Shown: piece by piece, positions 35,621 through 44,266 of the stretch
How positions within the stretch are numbered: position 1 is the first letter of the stretch
Layout of the letters: each line of letters starts with the position of its first letter
Assembly: GCA_963772375.1 (NCBI GenBank)
Contig: CAVYXG010000005.1
Location: 186,001-250,000 of the forward strand
From: DATBHM01 sp963772375
GTDB lineage: Bacteria > Actinomycetota > UBA4738 > JACQTL01
Reading direction: 5' to 3'
Length of the DNA stretch: 64,000 bases
Translations under genes and position numbers: made by a program
Notes under the pieces: model-generated
The model's input: the letters and a program-made list of their open reading frames with translations, nothing else
Database searches by the model: none
Told to the model about the DNA's origin: nothing

Positions 35621-35683
35621 ATGAGGACGCTCAGAGACCGCTCGAGCTTCGCCACGGTTCTCGCCCTCGTACTTATTACCTAG
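35621..35683 (+). CDS. ilvL: Branched-chain amino acid leader peptide (20 residues)
   Basis: The short frame encodes 20 residues with the run TVLALVLIT at its end: three Leu and two Val codons plus an Ile codon in eight positions, and it uses rare codons (GTA, CTT, ATT, AGA, AGG). A leader peptide rich in all three end products before a terminator, upstream of ilvB, is the classical attenuation arrangement. Scarcity of any of the three charged tRNAs would stall ribosomes in the region just before the hairpins. Confidence 0.88.
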   Translation: MRTLRDRSSFATVLALVLIT

Positions 35684-35718
35684 GCGCGGGGCAGGGCAGC
35701 CACGCCCTGTTGCCGCGC
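35684..35718 (+). promoter_or_regulatory. Leader hairpin 5' of the ilv terminator
   Basis: GCGCGG pairs with CCGCGC and CAGGGC with GCCCTG, beginning at the base after the leader stop codon. It abuts the terminator stem and is the natural candidate for the pause or protector hairpin whose disruption allows antitermination. Confidence 0.6.
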
Positions 35719-35719
35719 C

Positions 35720-35755
35720 AGAGGCCCTTCGCAGACGCGAGGGGTCTTTCGTTTT
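35720..35755 (+). terminator. Rho-independent attenuator of the ilv-leu operon
   Basis: AGAGGCCCTTCGC and GCGAGGGGTCT form a stem around the loop AGAC, followed by TTCGTTTT. It is one of the few hairpins in the window with a clear T-run. It lies 107 nt before the next gene and after the leader peptide, so it fits a conditional terminator. Confidence 0.85.
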
Positions 35756-35861
35756 CCGGGATCCCCGGGACGAAGAACCCCTCCGCTGCAAGCCCCCCGA
35801 CCGGCACCAGGACCAGCAGGAGTCCACACACAGCAGAGCAAGCACGAAGGAGGGAACGACG

Positions 35862-36269
35862 ATGCGATTCGAGTTCACGAAGGACGGCGCCACCGTCGGC
35901 GCCGCACAGTGGGAGGGCCCGGGACAGGTGACGCTGCACGTGGCCGACCCCGCGGCCCGCCGGCAGCTGGCCGAGTACTTCGCCGCCGAGACCACGTACC
36001 TGTCGACCGGGTTCGGCCAGGACGAGGAGTTCCAGATCCGCCGGCGCGACTGGACGCCCTGGGAGTTCGAACGGTCCTGCATGGCCCTGGGTCATCGCAT
36101 GGGCTACGAGGTGCAGCGCACCGCGCCGGAGGACGTCGAACGCCGCCCCGCGTCGAACGGCCACGCCGCCGCGCCGAAGCACATGGCCAGGGCCGCGTAC
36201 GCCGCCGAGGCGGGGCCGGCCACCAACGGCCACCACGCCGCCGAGCCCGCACCGGAGGCGCGCGCCTGA
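35862..36269 (+). CDS. Unknown protein, first gene after the ilv attenuator
   Basis: A 135-residue protein with a good start (GAAGGAGGG before the ATG) whose stop shares a base with the ilvB start (TGATG). I do not recognise it. The first 90 residues look like a compact domain: beta strands (MRFEFTKDGATVG, QVTLHVADP), a helix (RRQLAEYFAAE), then GFGQDEEFQIRRRDWTPWEF and a helix with a cysteine. The last 45 residues are Ala/His/Pro-rich and probably disordered. No signal peptide or membrane segment is seen. Its place between the attenuator and ilvB means it should be made only when branched-chain amino acids run short, which suggests a role in that pathway. Confidence 0.75.
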   Translation: MRFEFTKDGATVGAAQWEGPGQVTLHVADPAARRQLAEYFAAETTYLSTGFGQDEEFQIRRRDWTPWEFERSCMALGHRMGYEVQRTAPEDVERRPASNGHAAAPKHMARAAYAAEAGPATNGHHAAEPAPEARA

Positions 36270-38026
36270 TGACCTTCCCGTCACGGCCCACCGGCGCCCA
36301 GGCGCTCATCAGATCGCTCGAGCTCGCGGGCACGGAGGTCGTATTCGGCATTCCCGGCGGGGCGATCCTGCCAGCCTACGACCCGCTGATCGAGTCGTCG
36401 GTGCGCCACGTGCTCATGCGGCACGAGCAGGGCGCGGGGCACGCGGCGGAGGGCTACGCGCACGCCACCGGACGGCCCGGCGTGTGCTTCGCGACCAGCG
36501 GCCCCGGCGGCTGCAACCTGGTGACGGCGCTGGCCGACGCGTTCATGGACTCGATCCCGGTCGTGGCGATCACGGGTCAGGTCCCCACCGGCGTGATCGG
36601 CAACGACGCGTTCCAGGAGGCCGACATCACCGGCGTCACGATGTCGGTCACCAAGCACAACCGGCTGGTCACGCGCACCGAGGACATCCCCGAAGCCGTC
36701 GCCGAGGCGTTCCACATCGCCTCGACCGGCCGCCCGGGCCCGGTGCTGGTGGACGTCCCGAAGGACGTCCTGATCAACACGGCGCCCTTCGAGTGGCCCG
36801 ACCGTGTCGACCTGCCCGGCTACAAGCCGACCACGCACGGGAACCGCAAGCAGGTCCGGGAGGCCGTGAAGCTGATCATGGCGAGCGAACGCCCCGTGCT
36901 GTACGTGGGCGGCGGCGTGATCCGGGCGAACGCGTCCGCGGACCTCCGCAGGCTCGCCGAGGCCGGCCGGCTGCCCGTGGTGACCACGCTGATGGCGCGG
37001 GGGGCGTTCCCGGACGACCACGAGCTCGCGCTGGGCATGCCCGGCATGCACGGGAACTACACCGCGGTCACCGCCATGCAGCGGAGCGACCTGCTGATCG
37101 CCATCGGGGCCCGGTTCGACGACCGGGTCACCGGCAACCTGGCCACGTTCGCCCCGGACGCGAAGGTCATCCACGTCGACATCGACCCCGCGGAGATCGG
37201 GAAGAACCGCGCGGCCGACGTTCCGATCGTAGGCGACGCGGCGCACGTGACGGCGGCGCTGGCCGCCGAGCTCGAGCGGGCCGTCGCCGCGGACGGAGCG
37301 AGGGATCGCGGCCCCTGGCTCGCGCAGCTCGACGAGTGGAAGCGGGCGTTCCCGTACCGCTACCAGCAGGAGGACGGCGGCGCCATCAAGCCGCAGTTCG
37401 TCGTCGAACGGATCCACGCGGCGACCGGCGGGGACGCGACGATCGTCTCCGGCGTCGGGCAGCACCAGATGTGGGCTTCACAGTTCTACCGGTTCTCCCG
37501 GCCCCGGCAGTGGATCAACTCCGGCGGCCTGGGGACCATGGGGTTCGCGGTGCCGGCGGCGCTCGGCGCCAAGGTCGGCCGCCCCGACGAGCGCGTGGTG
37601 GCGATCGACGGCGACGGGTGCTTCCAGATGACGTCGCAGGAGCTCGCCACGTCGACCACCGAGGGCATCCCGATCGTCGTGGCCATCGTGAACAACGGCC
37701 ACCTCGGCATGGTCCGGCAGTGGCAGGAGCTCTTCTACGACGAACGCTACTCGGGCGTTCGCCTGACGCAGGACGTGCCCGACTACGTCCGGCTGGCGGA
37801 GGCGTACGGGGCCATCGGTCTCCGCGCAGAGACGCCGGCCGACGTCGACGCGGTGCTGGACAAGGCGCTGTCGGTCACCGACCGCAGCGTGGTCGTCGAC
37901 TTCCGGTGCGACCAGGGAGAGATGGTGTTCCCCATGGTCCCGGCCGGAGGTTCGAACGACGACATCATCCTCGGGCCGGAGTTCGCGCAGCCGGCCCTCG
38001 ATCCGGCGGAGGCTCCGATCGCATGA
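36269..38026 (+). CDS. ilvB: Acetolactate synthase large subunit
   Basis: ThDP- and FAD-dependent enzyme forming acetolactate or acetohydroxybutyrate from pyruvate. The protein has 585 residues. Catalytic Glu53 is in RHEQGAGHAAEGYA, FAD contacts are in the central domain (GARFDDRVTG), and the ThDP motif runs from IDGDGCFQMTSQE to NNGHLGMVRQWQ. The ATG overlaps the stop of the preceding unknown gene by one base. The regulatory subunit ilvN follows after 76 nt. Control is by the upstream attenuator and probably by valine through IlvN. Confidence 0.96.
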   Translation: MTFPSRPTGAQALIRSLELAGTEVVFGIPGGAILPAYDPLIESSVRHVLMRHEQGAGHAAEGYAHATGRPGVCFATSGPGGCNLVTALADAFMDSIPVVAITGQVPTGVIGNDAFQEADITGVTMSVTKHNRLVTRTEDIPEAVAEAFHIASTGRPGPVLVDVPKDVLINTAPFEWPDRVDLPGYKPTTHGNRKQVREAVKLIMASERPVLYVGGGVIRANASADLRRLAEAGRLPVVTTLMARGAFPDDHELALGMPGMHGNYTAVTAMQRSDLLIAIGARFDDRVTGNLATFAPDAKVIHVDIDPAEIGKNRAADVPIVGDAAHVTAALAAELERAVAADGARDRGPWLAQLDEWKRAFPYRYQQEDGGAIKPQFVVERIHAATGGDATIVSGVGQHQMWASQFYRFSRPRQWINSGGLGTMGFAVPAALGAKVGRPDERVVAIDGDGCFQMTSQELATSTTEGIPIVVAIVNNGHLGMVRQWQELFYDERYSGVRLTQDVPDYVRLAEAYGAIGLRAETPADVDAVLDKALSVTDRSVVVDFRCDQGEMVFPMVPAGGSNDDIILGPEFAQPALDPAEAPIA

Positions 38027-38102
38027 ACGAACGGAGTCAACCCCCCTCCTGGTGTGCGGACATGCGCAGGAGCCTCCGCCGTTCTCCCGGGGAAGGCGCG
38101 CG

Positions 38103-38642
38103 ATGAGTCAGCACACGATCTCCGTACTGGTCGAGGACCGGCCGGGTGTGCTGGCCCGCGTGGCCAACCTGTTCGCCCGGCGCGGGTTCAACATCCACTC
38201 GCTCGCGGTCGGGACGACGGAGCAGCCGGGGCGGTCGCGGATGACGATCGTGGTCGACGTCCAGCGCAAGCCGCTCGAACAGGTCGAGAAGCAGCTCCAC
38301 AAGCTCGTGCACGTCCTGAAGGTGCTCGAGCTGGAGCCGGCCTCGTCCGTCGAGCGGGAGCTCGCGCTGGTGAAGGTGACCGCGCCGGCTGGCGAGCGCG
38401 CGGCGGTGACCGAGATCGCGGACATCTTCCGGGCGCGGATCGTCGACGTGAGCGACTCGACCCTGACGATCGAGGCGACCGGAGCTCCCGACAAGATCGA
38501 GGCGATGCTGGCGCTACTCGAACCCCACGGGATCGTCGAGCTCGCGCGGACCGGACGGGTCGCGCTCGGGCGGGGTTCGACCGGCATCTCGGAACGGCGG
38601 CTCCGGCGCCTGAGCGGCGACCGGGCCAAGGCGACGGCGTGA
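38103..38642 (+). CDS. ilvN: Acetolactate synthase small (regulatory) subunit
   Basis: The 179-residue partner of IlvB. The N-terminal ACT domain (about 1-75) begins HTISVLVEDRPGVLARVANL with FNIHSLAVGTTE, the usual valine-binding segment. A C-terminal domain (about 85-165) follows. A longer frame begins upstream, but the ATG at 38103 preceded by GGGGAAGG matches the family N-terminus. It stabilises the large subunit and confers feedback inhibition. Confidence 0.95.
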   Translation: MSQHTISVLVEDRPGVLARVANLFARRGFNIHSLAVGTTEQPGRSRMTIVVDVQRKPLEQVEKQLHKLVHVLKVLELEPASSVERELALVKVTAPAGERAAVTEIADIFRARIVDVSDSTLTIEATGAPDKIEAMLALLEPHGIVELARTGRVALGRGSTGISERRLRRLSGDRAKATA

Positions 38643-38652
38643 GGAGACGGAC

Positions 38653-39726
38653 ATGAGCACGGTGCTGTACGACGCGGACATCCCGGCCGGGGCGCTGGCC
38701 GGACAGAAGATCGCGGTGCTCGGCTACGGGAGCCAGGGCCACGCCCACGCGCTCAACCTGCGCGACTCCGGGCACGACGTGCGGGTGGGGCTCCGACCGG
38801 ACTCGAAGTCGTGGCCGAAGGCCGAGGAGGACGGCCTCGCGGTGATGACCCCGGCCGAGGCTGCCGCCGAGGCCGACGTCGTGATGATCCTCCTGCCCGA
38901 CACGGCGCAGGCGGCCTCCTACGTCGCGGACGTCGAGCCGGGCCTCCAGCCCGGGAACCTGCTGATGTTCGCCCACGGGTTCAACGTGCACTTCGGGCGG
39001 ATCGAGGCGCCCGAGGGCGTCGACGTGGGCATGGTCGCGCCGAAGGCGCCGGGGCACCTCGTCCGTCGGACGTACACGGAGGGCATCGGCACGCCGTCGC
39101 TGTACGCCGTGCACCGCGACGCGACGGGAACGGCCCGCGACCGCGTGCTGGCCTACGCTGCCGGCATCGGCAGCGGCCGGGCCGGCGTGATCGAGACGAC
39201 GTTCGCCGAGGAGACCGAGACCGACCTGTTCGGTGAGCAGGCCGTGCTGTGCGGCGGCGTGACCTCGCTGGTGAAGGCGGGGTTCGAGACGCTGGTCGAG
39301 GCCGGGTATCAGCCGGAGGTCGCGTACTTCGAGTGCCTCCACGAGCTGAAGCTCATCGTCGACCTCATGTACGAGGGTGGGCTGGGCTGGATGCGGTACA
39401 GCGTGTCGGACACGGCCGAGTACGGCGACTACACGCGCGGGCCGCGGGTGATCGACGCGTCGACCCGCGACCGGATGCGCGCGATCCTCGGCGAGATCCA
39501 GGACGGCGACTTCGCCCGCGAGTGGATCGAGGAGGCCGACGAGGGTTTCCCGCGGTTCACCGAGATGCGCGAGCACGACCGGCGCCACCAGATCGAACAG
39601 GTCGGCGAGCAGCTCCGCTCGATGATGCCGTGGCTCCAGCGGGGCCGGAACGGCGACGCGGCGGGCGCGCGTCCGGCCACCGGCTCCCCCGACACCACGC
39701 ACGCGGACGGTGGTCCGCGTGCCTGA
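38653..39726 (+). CDS. ilvC: Ketol-acid reductoisomerase, class I
   Basis: Mg- and NADPH-dependent isomeroreductase turning acetolactate into dihydroxyisovalerate. The protein has 357 residues. AVLGYGSQGHAHALNL is the dinucleotide fold; Arg48, Ser51 and Ser53 in the following loop suggest NADPH preference. TETDLFGEQAVLCGG and ECLHELKLIVDL supply the metal-binding acids. The last 30 residues are a Pro/Ala/Gly-rich extension beyond the normal end. It lies 10 nt after ilvN and overlaps leuA slightly. Confidence 0.96.
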   Translation: MSTVLYDADIPAGALAGQKIAVLGYGSQGHAHALNLRDSGHDVRVGLRPDSKSWPKAEEDGLAVMTPAEAAAEADVVMILLPDTAQAASYVADVEPGLQPGNLLMFAHGFNVHFGRIEAPEGVDVGMVAPKAPGHLVRRTYTEGIGTPSLYAVHRDATGTARDRVLAYAAGIGSGRAGVIETTFAEETETDLFGEQAVLCGGVTSLVKAGFETLVEAGYQPEVAYFECLHELKLIVDLMYEGGLGWMRYSVSDTAEYGDYTRGPRVIDASTRDRMRAILGEIQDGDFAREWIEEADEGFPRFTEMREHDRRHQIEQVGEQLRSMMPWLQRGRNGDAAGARPATGSPDTTHADGGPRA

Positions 39727-41269
39727 CGACGTACGGTTCTTCGACACGACGCTCCGCGACGGCGAGCAGGCGCCGGGCATCGCGCTGACGGCCGCGGAGA
39801 AGCTGGAGATCGCGGAGCAGCTGGCCCGGCTGGGGGTCGACGTCATCGAGGCCGGGTTCCCCGCCTCGTCGCCGGGCGAGTTCGACGCGGTTCGCCAGAT
39901 CGCCGAGACCGTGAAGGGGTCGACGGTCGCGGCCCTCTGCCGGGCCGACGACGGCGACATCGACCGCGCGTGGGAGGCAGTCCGCGACGCCCAGCGCGCC
40001 CGGCTGCACGTGTTCATCTCGACGTCGAACGTGCACCTCGACTCGATGCTTCGCATGTCGCGGGACCAGGTCGTCGACGCCACCCGACGGAGCGTCCGGC
40101 GGGCCCGTTCGTACGCCGAGGACGTCGAGTTCTCCGCGCAGGACGCCACCCGGACCGACCCTGCGTTCATGCTGGAGACGTTCCGCGTGGCCGTTGATGA
40201 GGGCGCGACGACCATCAACGTGCCCGACACCGTGGGGTACGCCACGCCGGAAGAGTTCGGCGAGCTGGTCCGGGTGACCCGCGAAACCCTGCCCGAGAAC
40301 GTGGTGATCTCGACGCACTGCCACAACGACCTCGGTTTGGCCGTCGCGAACTCCCTGGCCGGCGTGATGAACGGCGCACGGCAGGTGGAGGTCGCCGTCA
40401 ACGGGATCGGCGAACGGGCGGGGAACTGCTCGCTCGAGGAGATGGCCATGATCGTCTCCACGCGGGGCGAGGCCCTCGGCCTGCGGCACCGCCTGAACGT
40501 GAAGGAGATCGCCAGGACCTCGCGGCTGGTGTCGATGGTGACCGGCTACCCGGTCCAGCCGAACAAGGCCGTCGTCGGCGCCAACGCGTTCGCCCACGAG
40601 TCGGGCATCCACCAGCACGGCGTGCTCATGAACCGGGCGACCTACGAGATCATGGATCCGGTCGAGGTGGGCTTCGAGGGATCGAAGATCGTGCTAGGCA
40701 AGCACTCCGGCCGGCACGCGTTCGCCGACGCGGTCGCCAAGCTCGGGCTGCAGCTCCAGCCGGACGCGCTGAACCGGGCGTTCGCGCGGTTCAAGGAGAT
40801 GGCCGACCGGAAGATGGAGCTCACCGACGCCGACCTCGAGGCCATCGTGTCCGAGGAGCTCGGCTCCGCGGAGACCGACGCGTTCACGCTGGTGTCGCTC
40901 GCGGTGGCCGGGGGAACCCACCTGTCCCCGACCGCGACCGTTCGGCTGTCGCGGGACGGCGAGGACCTCGAGGACTCGGCGATGGGCGACGGGATGATCG
41001 ACGCGGCGTACGGCGCGATCACGCGCGCCAGCGGGGTCGACGCCCGGTTGGCGTCGTTCAACGTATCGGCGGTGACCGGCGGGTCGGACGCGCTCGGCGA
41101 CGTCGTGGTGCAGCTCGACGTCGGCGGCCGGAGGTTCACCGGGCGGGGCGTCGCGTCCGACGTGGTGGAGGCGAGCGCCCGCGCCTACCTCGCGGCGGTC
41201 AACCGGGCCGTGCGCTCCACGGGAACGGCTCCGGAGCAGCCCGCGACCGACGGGGAGGGCGCCACATGA
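39710..41269 (+). CDS. leuA: 2-Isopropylmalate synthase
   Basis: First step of leucine synthesis, condensing acetyl-CoA and 2-oxoisovalerate. The protein has 519 residues. The TIM-barrel has FFDTTLRDGEQAPGI and HCHNDLGLAVANS, and a C-terminal leucine-binding LeuA-dimer domain (about 390-510) allows feedback. The start is GTG at 39710 or 39719; both overlap the end of ilvC and neither has a strong ribosome site. The stop overlaps leuC as ATGA. Distinguished from the second homologue, cimA, by the shorter N-terminus and the GEQAPG motif. Confidence 0.94.
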   Translation: MVRVPDDVRFFDTTLRDGEQAPGIALTAAEKLEIAEQLARLGVDVIEAGFPASSPGEFDAVRQIAETVKGSTVAALCRADDGDIDRAWEAVRDAQRARLHVFISTSNVHLDSMLRMSRDQVVDATRRSVRRARSYAEDVEFSAQDATRTDPAFMLETFRVAVDEGATTINVPDTVGYATPEEFGELVRVTRETLPENVVISTHCHNDLGLAVANSLAGVMNGARQVEVAVNGIGERAGNCSLEEMAMIVSTRGEALGLRHRLNVKEIARTSRLVSMVTGYPVQPNKAVVGANAFAHESGIHQHGVLMNRATYEIMDPVEVGFEGSKIVLGKHSGRHAFADAVAKLGLQLQPDALNRAFARFKEMADRKMELTDADLEAIVSEELGSAETDAFTLVSLAVAGGTHLSPTATVRLSRDGEDLEDSAMGDGMIDAAYGAITRASGVDARLASFNVSAVTGGSDALGDVVVQLDVGGRRFTGRGVASDVVEASARAYLAAVNRAVRSTGTAPEQPATDGEGAT

Positions 41270-42612
41270 GCCCGCGCCCCATGACCATCACCGAGAAGAT
41301 CCTGGCCCGCGCGGCCGGGCAGCCCGAGGTCGCGCCGGGCGACCTGATCATGGCCGACGTCGACCTCGCCATGGGCAACGACGTCACCGCACCGGTCGCG
41401 ATCGCCCGGTTCCGGGAGCTCGGCATCGAGAACGTGTGGGACCCGTCGAAGGTGGCGCTGGTTCCGTCGCACTTCGTCCCCGCCAAGGACATCGCGAGCG
41501 CGAAGCTCGGAATGTCGATGCGGGAGTTCGCCCGGCAGCAGGGAATCGAGCACTACTTCGAGCTCGGCCGGGGCGGCATCGAGCACATCCTGCTGCCGGA
41601 ACAGTCGCTCGCCCTGCCGGGGCAGGTGATCATCGGCGCCGACTCGCACTCCTGCACGTACGGGGCGCTGGGGGCGTTCAGCACGGGCGTCGGGTCGACC
41701 GACCTCGCGGCCGTGCTGGCCACCGGGCGCATCTGGCTGCGGGTTCCGGAGAGCGTACGGTTCGTCTACGAGGGCGTGCCCGGTCCGTGGGTGGTCGGGA
41801 AGGACCTCATCCTGTCCGTGATCGCGCTGGTCGGCGACGACGGCTGCTCCTACCAGGCCATGGAGCACACCGGGCCGGCGCTCGAGCACCTGTCGATGGA
41901 CTCCCGGTTCACGCTGACCAACATGGCCATCGAGGCCGGAGCGAAGTCGGGAATGGTGGCGCCGGACGACGTCACTCTGGCCTACGTCCGGGAGCGCCAG
42001 CGGGTCACCGGGCGGGACCACGAGTTCGACGTGCTCACCAGCGACGACGATGCCGTCTACGAGGCCAGCCACACCGTCGACGTGGGGGCGCTCGAGCCGC
42101 AGGTCTCGCTCCCCTCCCTCCCGTCGAAAGCGGAGCCCGTGTCCGGGGCCGAGCGCGTCGTCGTCGACCAGGTCTTCATCGGATCCTGCACCAACGCCAA
42201 GCTGGAGGACCTCCGGATGGCCGCGCACATCCTGCGCGACCGCCGGGCCGATCCGCGCGTCCGGTTGATGGTCATCCCGGCCACGCAGGAGATCTGGCTG
42301 CAGGCCAACCGCGAGGGGCTGCTCGAGGTGTTCGCGGAGGCCGGCGCCACGGTCTCGACGCCGACGTGCGGCGCGTGCCTCGGCGGGCACATGGGCGTGC
42401 TCGGGCCGGGCGAGGTGTGCGTGTCGACCTCCAACCGCAACTACGTCGGCCGCATGGGCCACAAGGACGCCAAGGTCTACCTGGCCAATCCGGCGGTGGC
42501 CGCGGCGACCGCGGTGATGGGGCGCCTGGCCCACCCCGACGAGCTCGGCGTGGAACCGCCGGACGGCGACTACCTCACCGGGGTCGGCGCGTCCTACGGA
42601 GCGACGTCGTGA
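41266..42612 (+). CDS. leuC: 3-Isopropylmalate dehydratase large subunit (homoaconitase-family type)
   Basis: Fe-S isomerase subunit that also accepts citramalate in many bacteria. The protein has 448 residues. Cluster ligands are in IGSCTNAKLEDL and CGACLGG, and GADSHSCTYGALGAFSTGVG is the substrate loop. It belongs to the shorter homoaconitase-like branch rather than the 470-residue enterobacterial type. It overlaps leuA (ATGA) and leuD (GTGA), consistent with equal synthesis of the two subunits. Confidence 0.93.
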   Translation: MSPRPMTITEKILARAAGQPEVAPGDLIMADVDLAMGNDVTAPVAIARFRELGIENVWDPSKVALVPSHFVPAKDIASAKLGMSMREFARQQGIEHYFELGRGGIEHILLPEQSLALPGQVIIGADSHSCTYGALGAFSTGVGSTDLAAVLATGRIWLRVPESVRFVYEGVPGPWVVGKDLILSVIALVGDDGCSYQAMEHTGPALEHLSMDSRFTLTNMAIEAGAKSGMVAPDDVTLAYVRERQRVTGRDHEFDVLTSDDDAVYEASHTVDVGALEPQVSLPSLPSKAEPVSGAERVVVDQVFIGSCTNAKLEDLRMAAHILRDRRADPRVRLMVIPATQEIWLQANREGLLEVFAEAGATVSTPTCGACLGGHMGVLGPGEVCVSTSNRNYVGRMGHKDAKVYLANPAVAAATAVMGRLAHPDELGVEPPDGDYLTGVGASYGATS

Positions 42613-43178
42613 ACACGACGTTCGAGGGGCGCGCGTTCGTGTACGGCGACAACGTCGACACCGACGTGATCATCCCGGCGCGGTACCTCACGACGATCGA
42701 CCCCGCCGAGCTGGCTCGGCACTGCATGGAGGACCTCGACCCGGCGTTCGTGGAGACGGTGCGGCCCGGCGATCTCATGGTCGGCGGGAAGAACTTCGGC
42801 AGCGGCTCCAGCCGTGAGCACGCCCCGATCGCCATCCAGGCGAGCGGCGTCGCGTGCATCGTGGCGGAGTCGTTCGCCCGGATCTTCTTCCGAAACTCGG
42901 TCAACGTCGGCCTCCCGATCGTGGAGTGCCCGGGCGTGAGCGACGGCGCCGAGCCGGGCGACGAGTTCCGGGTGGATCTCGACTCCGGCGTCGTGGAGAA
43001 CGTCACGAAGGCCGCGACGTTCCAGGGAACGCCGCTGCCGCCGTTCATGCGGGACATCCTCGACGCAGGCGGGCTGATGCCGTGGGTGGCGCGTTCGCTG
43101 CATGCGGAGGAGTCCGTGCACGCCGGGGTCGGGCCCGCCCCGAACGAACCGCCCCAGGCCGACTGGCGCCCGGACTGA
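42609..43178 (+). CDS. leuD: 3-Isopropylmalate dehydratase small subunit
   Basis: Swivel-domain partner of LeuC, 189 residues. VYGDNVDTDVIIPARYL and GGKNFGSGSSREHAP, the substrate-recognition loops, are intact, as is FARIFFRNSVNVGLP. The final 25 residues (Pro/Ala-rich) exceed the usual length of about 165. GTG 42609 overlaps the leuC stop. With CimA present it should act on both isopropylmalate and citramalate. Confidence 0.94.
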   Translation: MNTTFEGRAFVYGDNVDTDVIIPARYLTTIDPAELARHCMEDLDPAFVETVRPGDLMVGGKNFGSGSSREHAPIAIQASGVACIVAESFARIFFRNSVNVGLPIVECPGVSDGAEPGDEFRVDLDSGVVENVTKAATFQGTPLPPFMRDILDAGGLMPWVARSLHAEESVHAGVGPAPNEPPQADWRPD

Positions 43179-43198
43179 CGCGCGGGGGACCTGGGCGG

Positions 43199-44266
43199 AT
43201 GACCACCTACCGGATCGGCGTGATCCCGGGCGACGGCACCGGGCCGGAGGTCGTGCGGGAGGGTCGCAAGGTCCTCGACGCCGTGGCGGCGGCCGGCGGA
43301 TTCGAGCTGGACGCGGTCGAGTACGACCTCGGAGGGGACCGGTGGCTGCGGACCGGCGAGACGCTCCCCGACTCCGTGCTGGACGAGTTCCGGGGCCTCG
43401 ACGCGCTGTATCTCGGCGCCGTGGGCGACCCCCGGGTGCCGCCGGGTGTGCTGGAGCGCGACCTGCTGCTGCGGATCCGGTTCGAGCTCGACCAGTACGT
43501 GAACCTCCGCCCGACCCGCCCCTACCCCGGCGTAACGCTGCCGCTCGCGTCGGTCGACCCCTCGGAGATCGACATGGTGTTCGTCCGGGAGAACTCCGAG
43601 GGCCTGTACGCAGGCGCGGGGTGGTTCCACCGGCGGGACACCGGGGACGAGGTCGCCGTCCAGGAAAGTGTGAACACCCGCCACGGCGTGGACCGCTGCC
43701 TGCGGTACGCGTTCGAGCTGTCGCGGACGCCGGGCCGCCGCCGTCACGTCACGCTCGTCCACAAGACGAACGTCCTCAACTACGCCGGGGATCTGTGGTC
43801 GCGGGCGTTCCCCGCGATGGCCGCGACGTACGGCGACGTCGAGACGGCGTACTGCCACGTCGACGCGGCGTGCATCTACCTGGTGGAGGATCCGGGCCGG
43901 TTCGACGTGGTCGTCACCGACAACATGTTCGGCGACATCCTCACCGACCTCGCGGCGACCATCCAGGGCGGGATGGGCGTGGCCGCGGGCGGCAACCTCA
44001 ACCCCGATCCGGGAGGCGTGTCGATGTTCGAACCGATCGGCGGCACGGCGCCCGACCACACCGGACGGGGGACGATCAACCCCGTCGCGGCCGTCGCCGC
44101 GGCCGGCATGATGCTCGACGCGCTCGGCGAACCGGCGGCGGCCCGGCGGATCGACGCCGGGATCCGGTCGGTCGCGCCCAAGCTCCGGTCGATGCGGGCG
44201 GCCGAGATGGGATTCACGACGTCCGAGGTGGGCGACATGATCGCGGAGGCGGCGGCCAATGCGTGA
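43199..44266 (+). CDS. leuB: 3-Isopropylmalate dehydrogenase
   Basis: NAD-dependent decarboxylating dehydrogenase of the IDH/IPMDH family, 355 residues. IGVIPGDGTGPEVVREG, VNLRPTRPYPG, VRENSEGLYAG and VTDNMFGDILTDLA are family landmarks, and GGTAPDHTGRGTINP is the cofactor-binding segment. The context (leuACD before, cimA after) supports leucine rather than isocitrate or tartrate metabolism, and it probably also oxidises methylmalate from the citramalate route. The ATG follows GGACCTGGGCGG, 20 nt after leuD. Confidence 0.91.
   Translation: MTTYRIGVIPGDGTGPEVVREGRKVLDAVAAAGGFELDAVEYDLGGDRWLRTGETLPDSVLDEFRGLDALYLGAVGDPRVPPGVLERDLLLRIRFELDQYVNLRPTRPYPGVTLPLASVDPSEIDMVFVRENSEGLYAGAGWFHRRDTGDEVAVQESVNTRHGVDRCLRYAFELSRTPGRRRHVTLVHKTNVLNYAGDLWSRAFPAMAATYGDVETAYCHVDAACIYLVEDPGRFDVVVTDNMFGDILTDLAATIQGGMGVAAGGNLNPDPGGVSMFEPIGGTAPDHTGRGTINPVAAVAAAGMMLDALGEPAAARRIDAGIRSVAPKLRSMRAAEMGFTTSEVGDMIAEAAANA

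Noticed and set aside
35583..35861. T-box riboswitch before ilvB
   Set aside because: No T-box sequence or stem I specifier was seen; the Val/Leu/Ile leader peptide and terminator explain the region.
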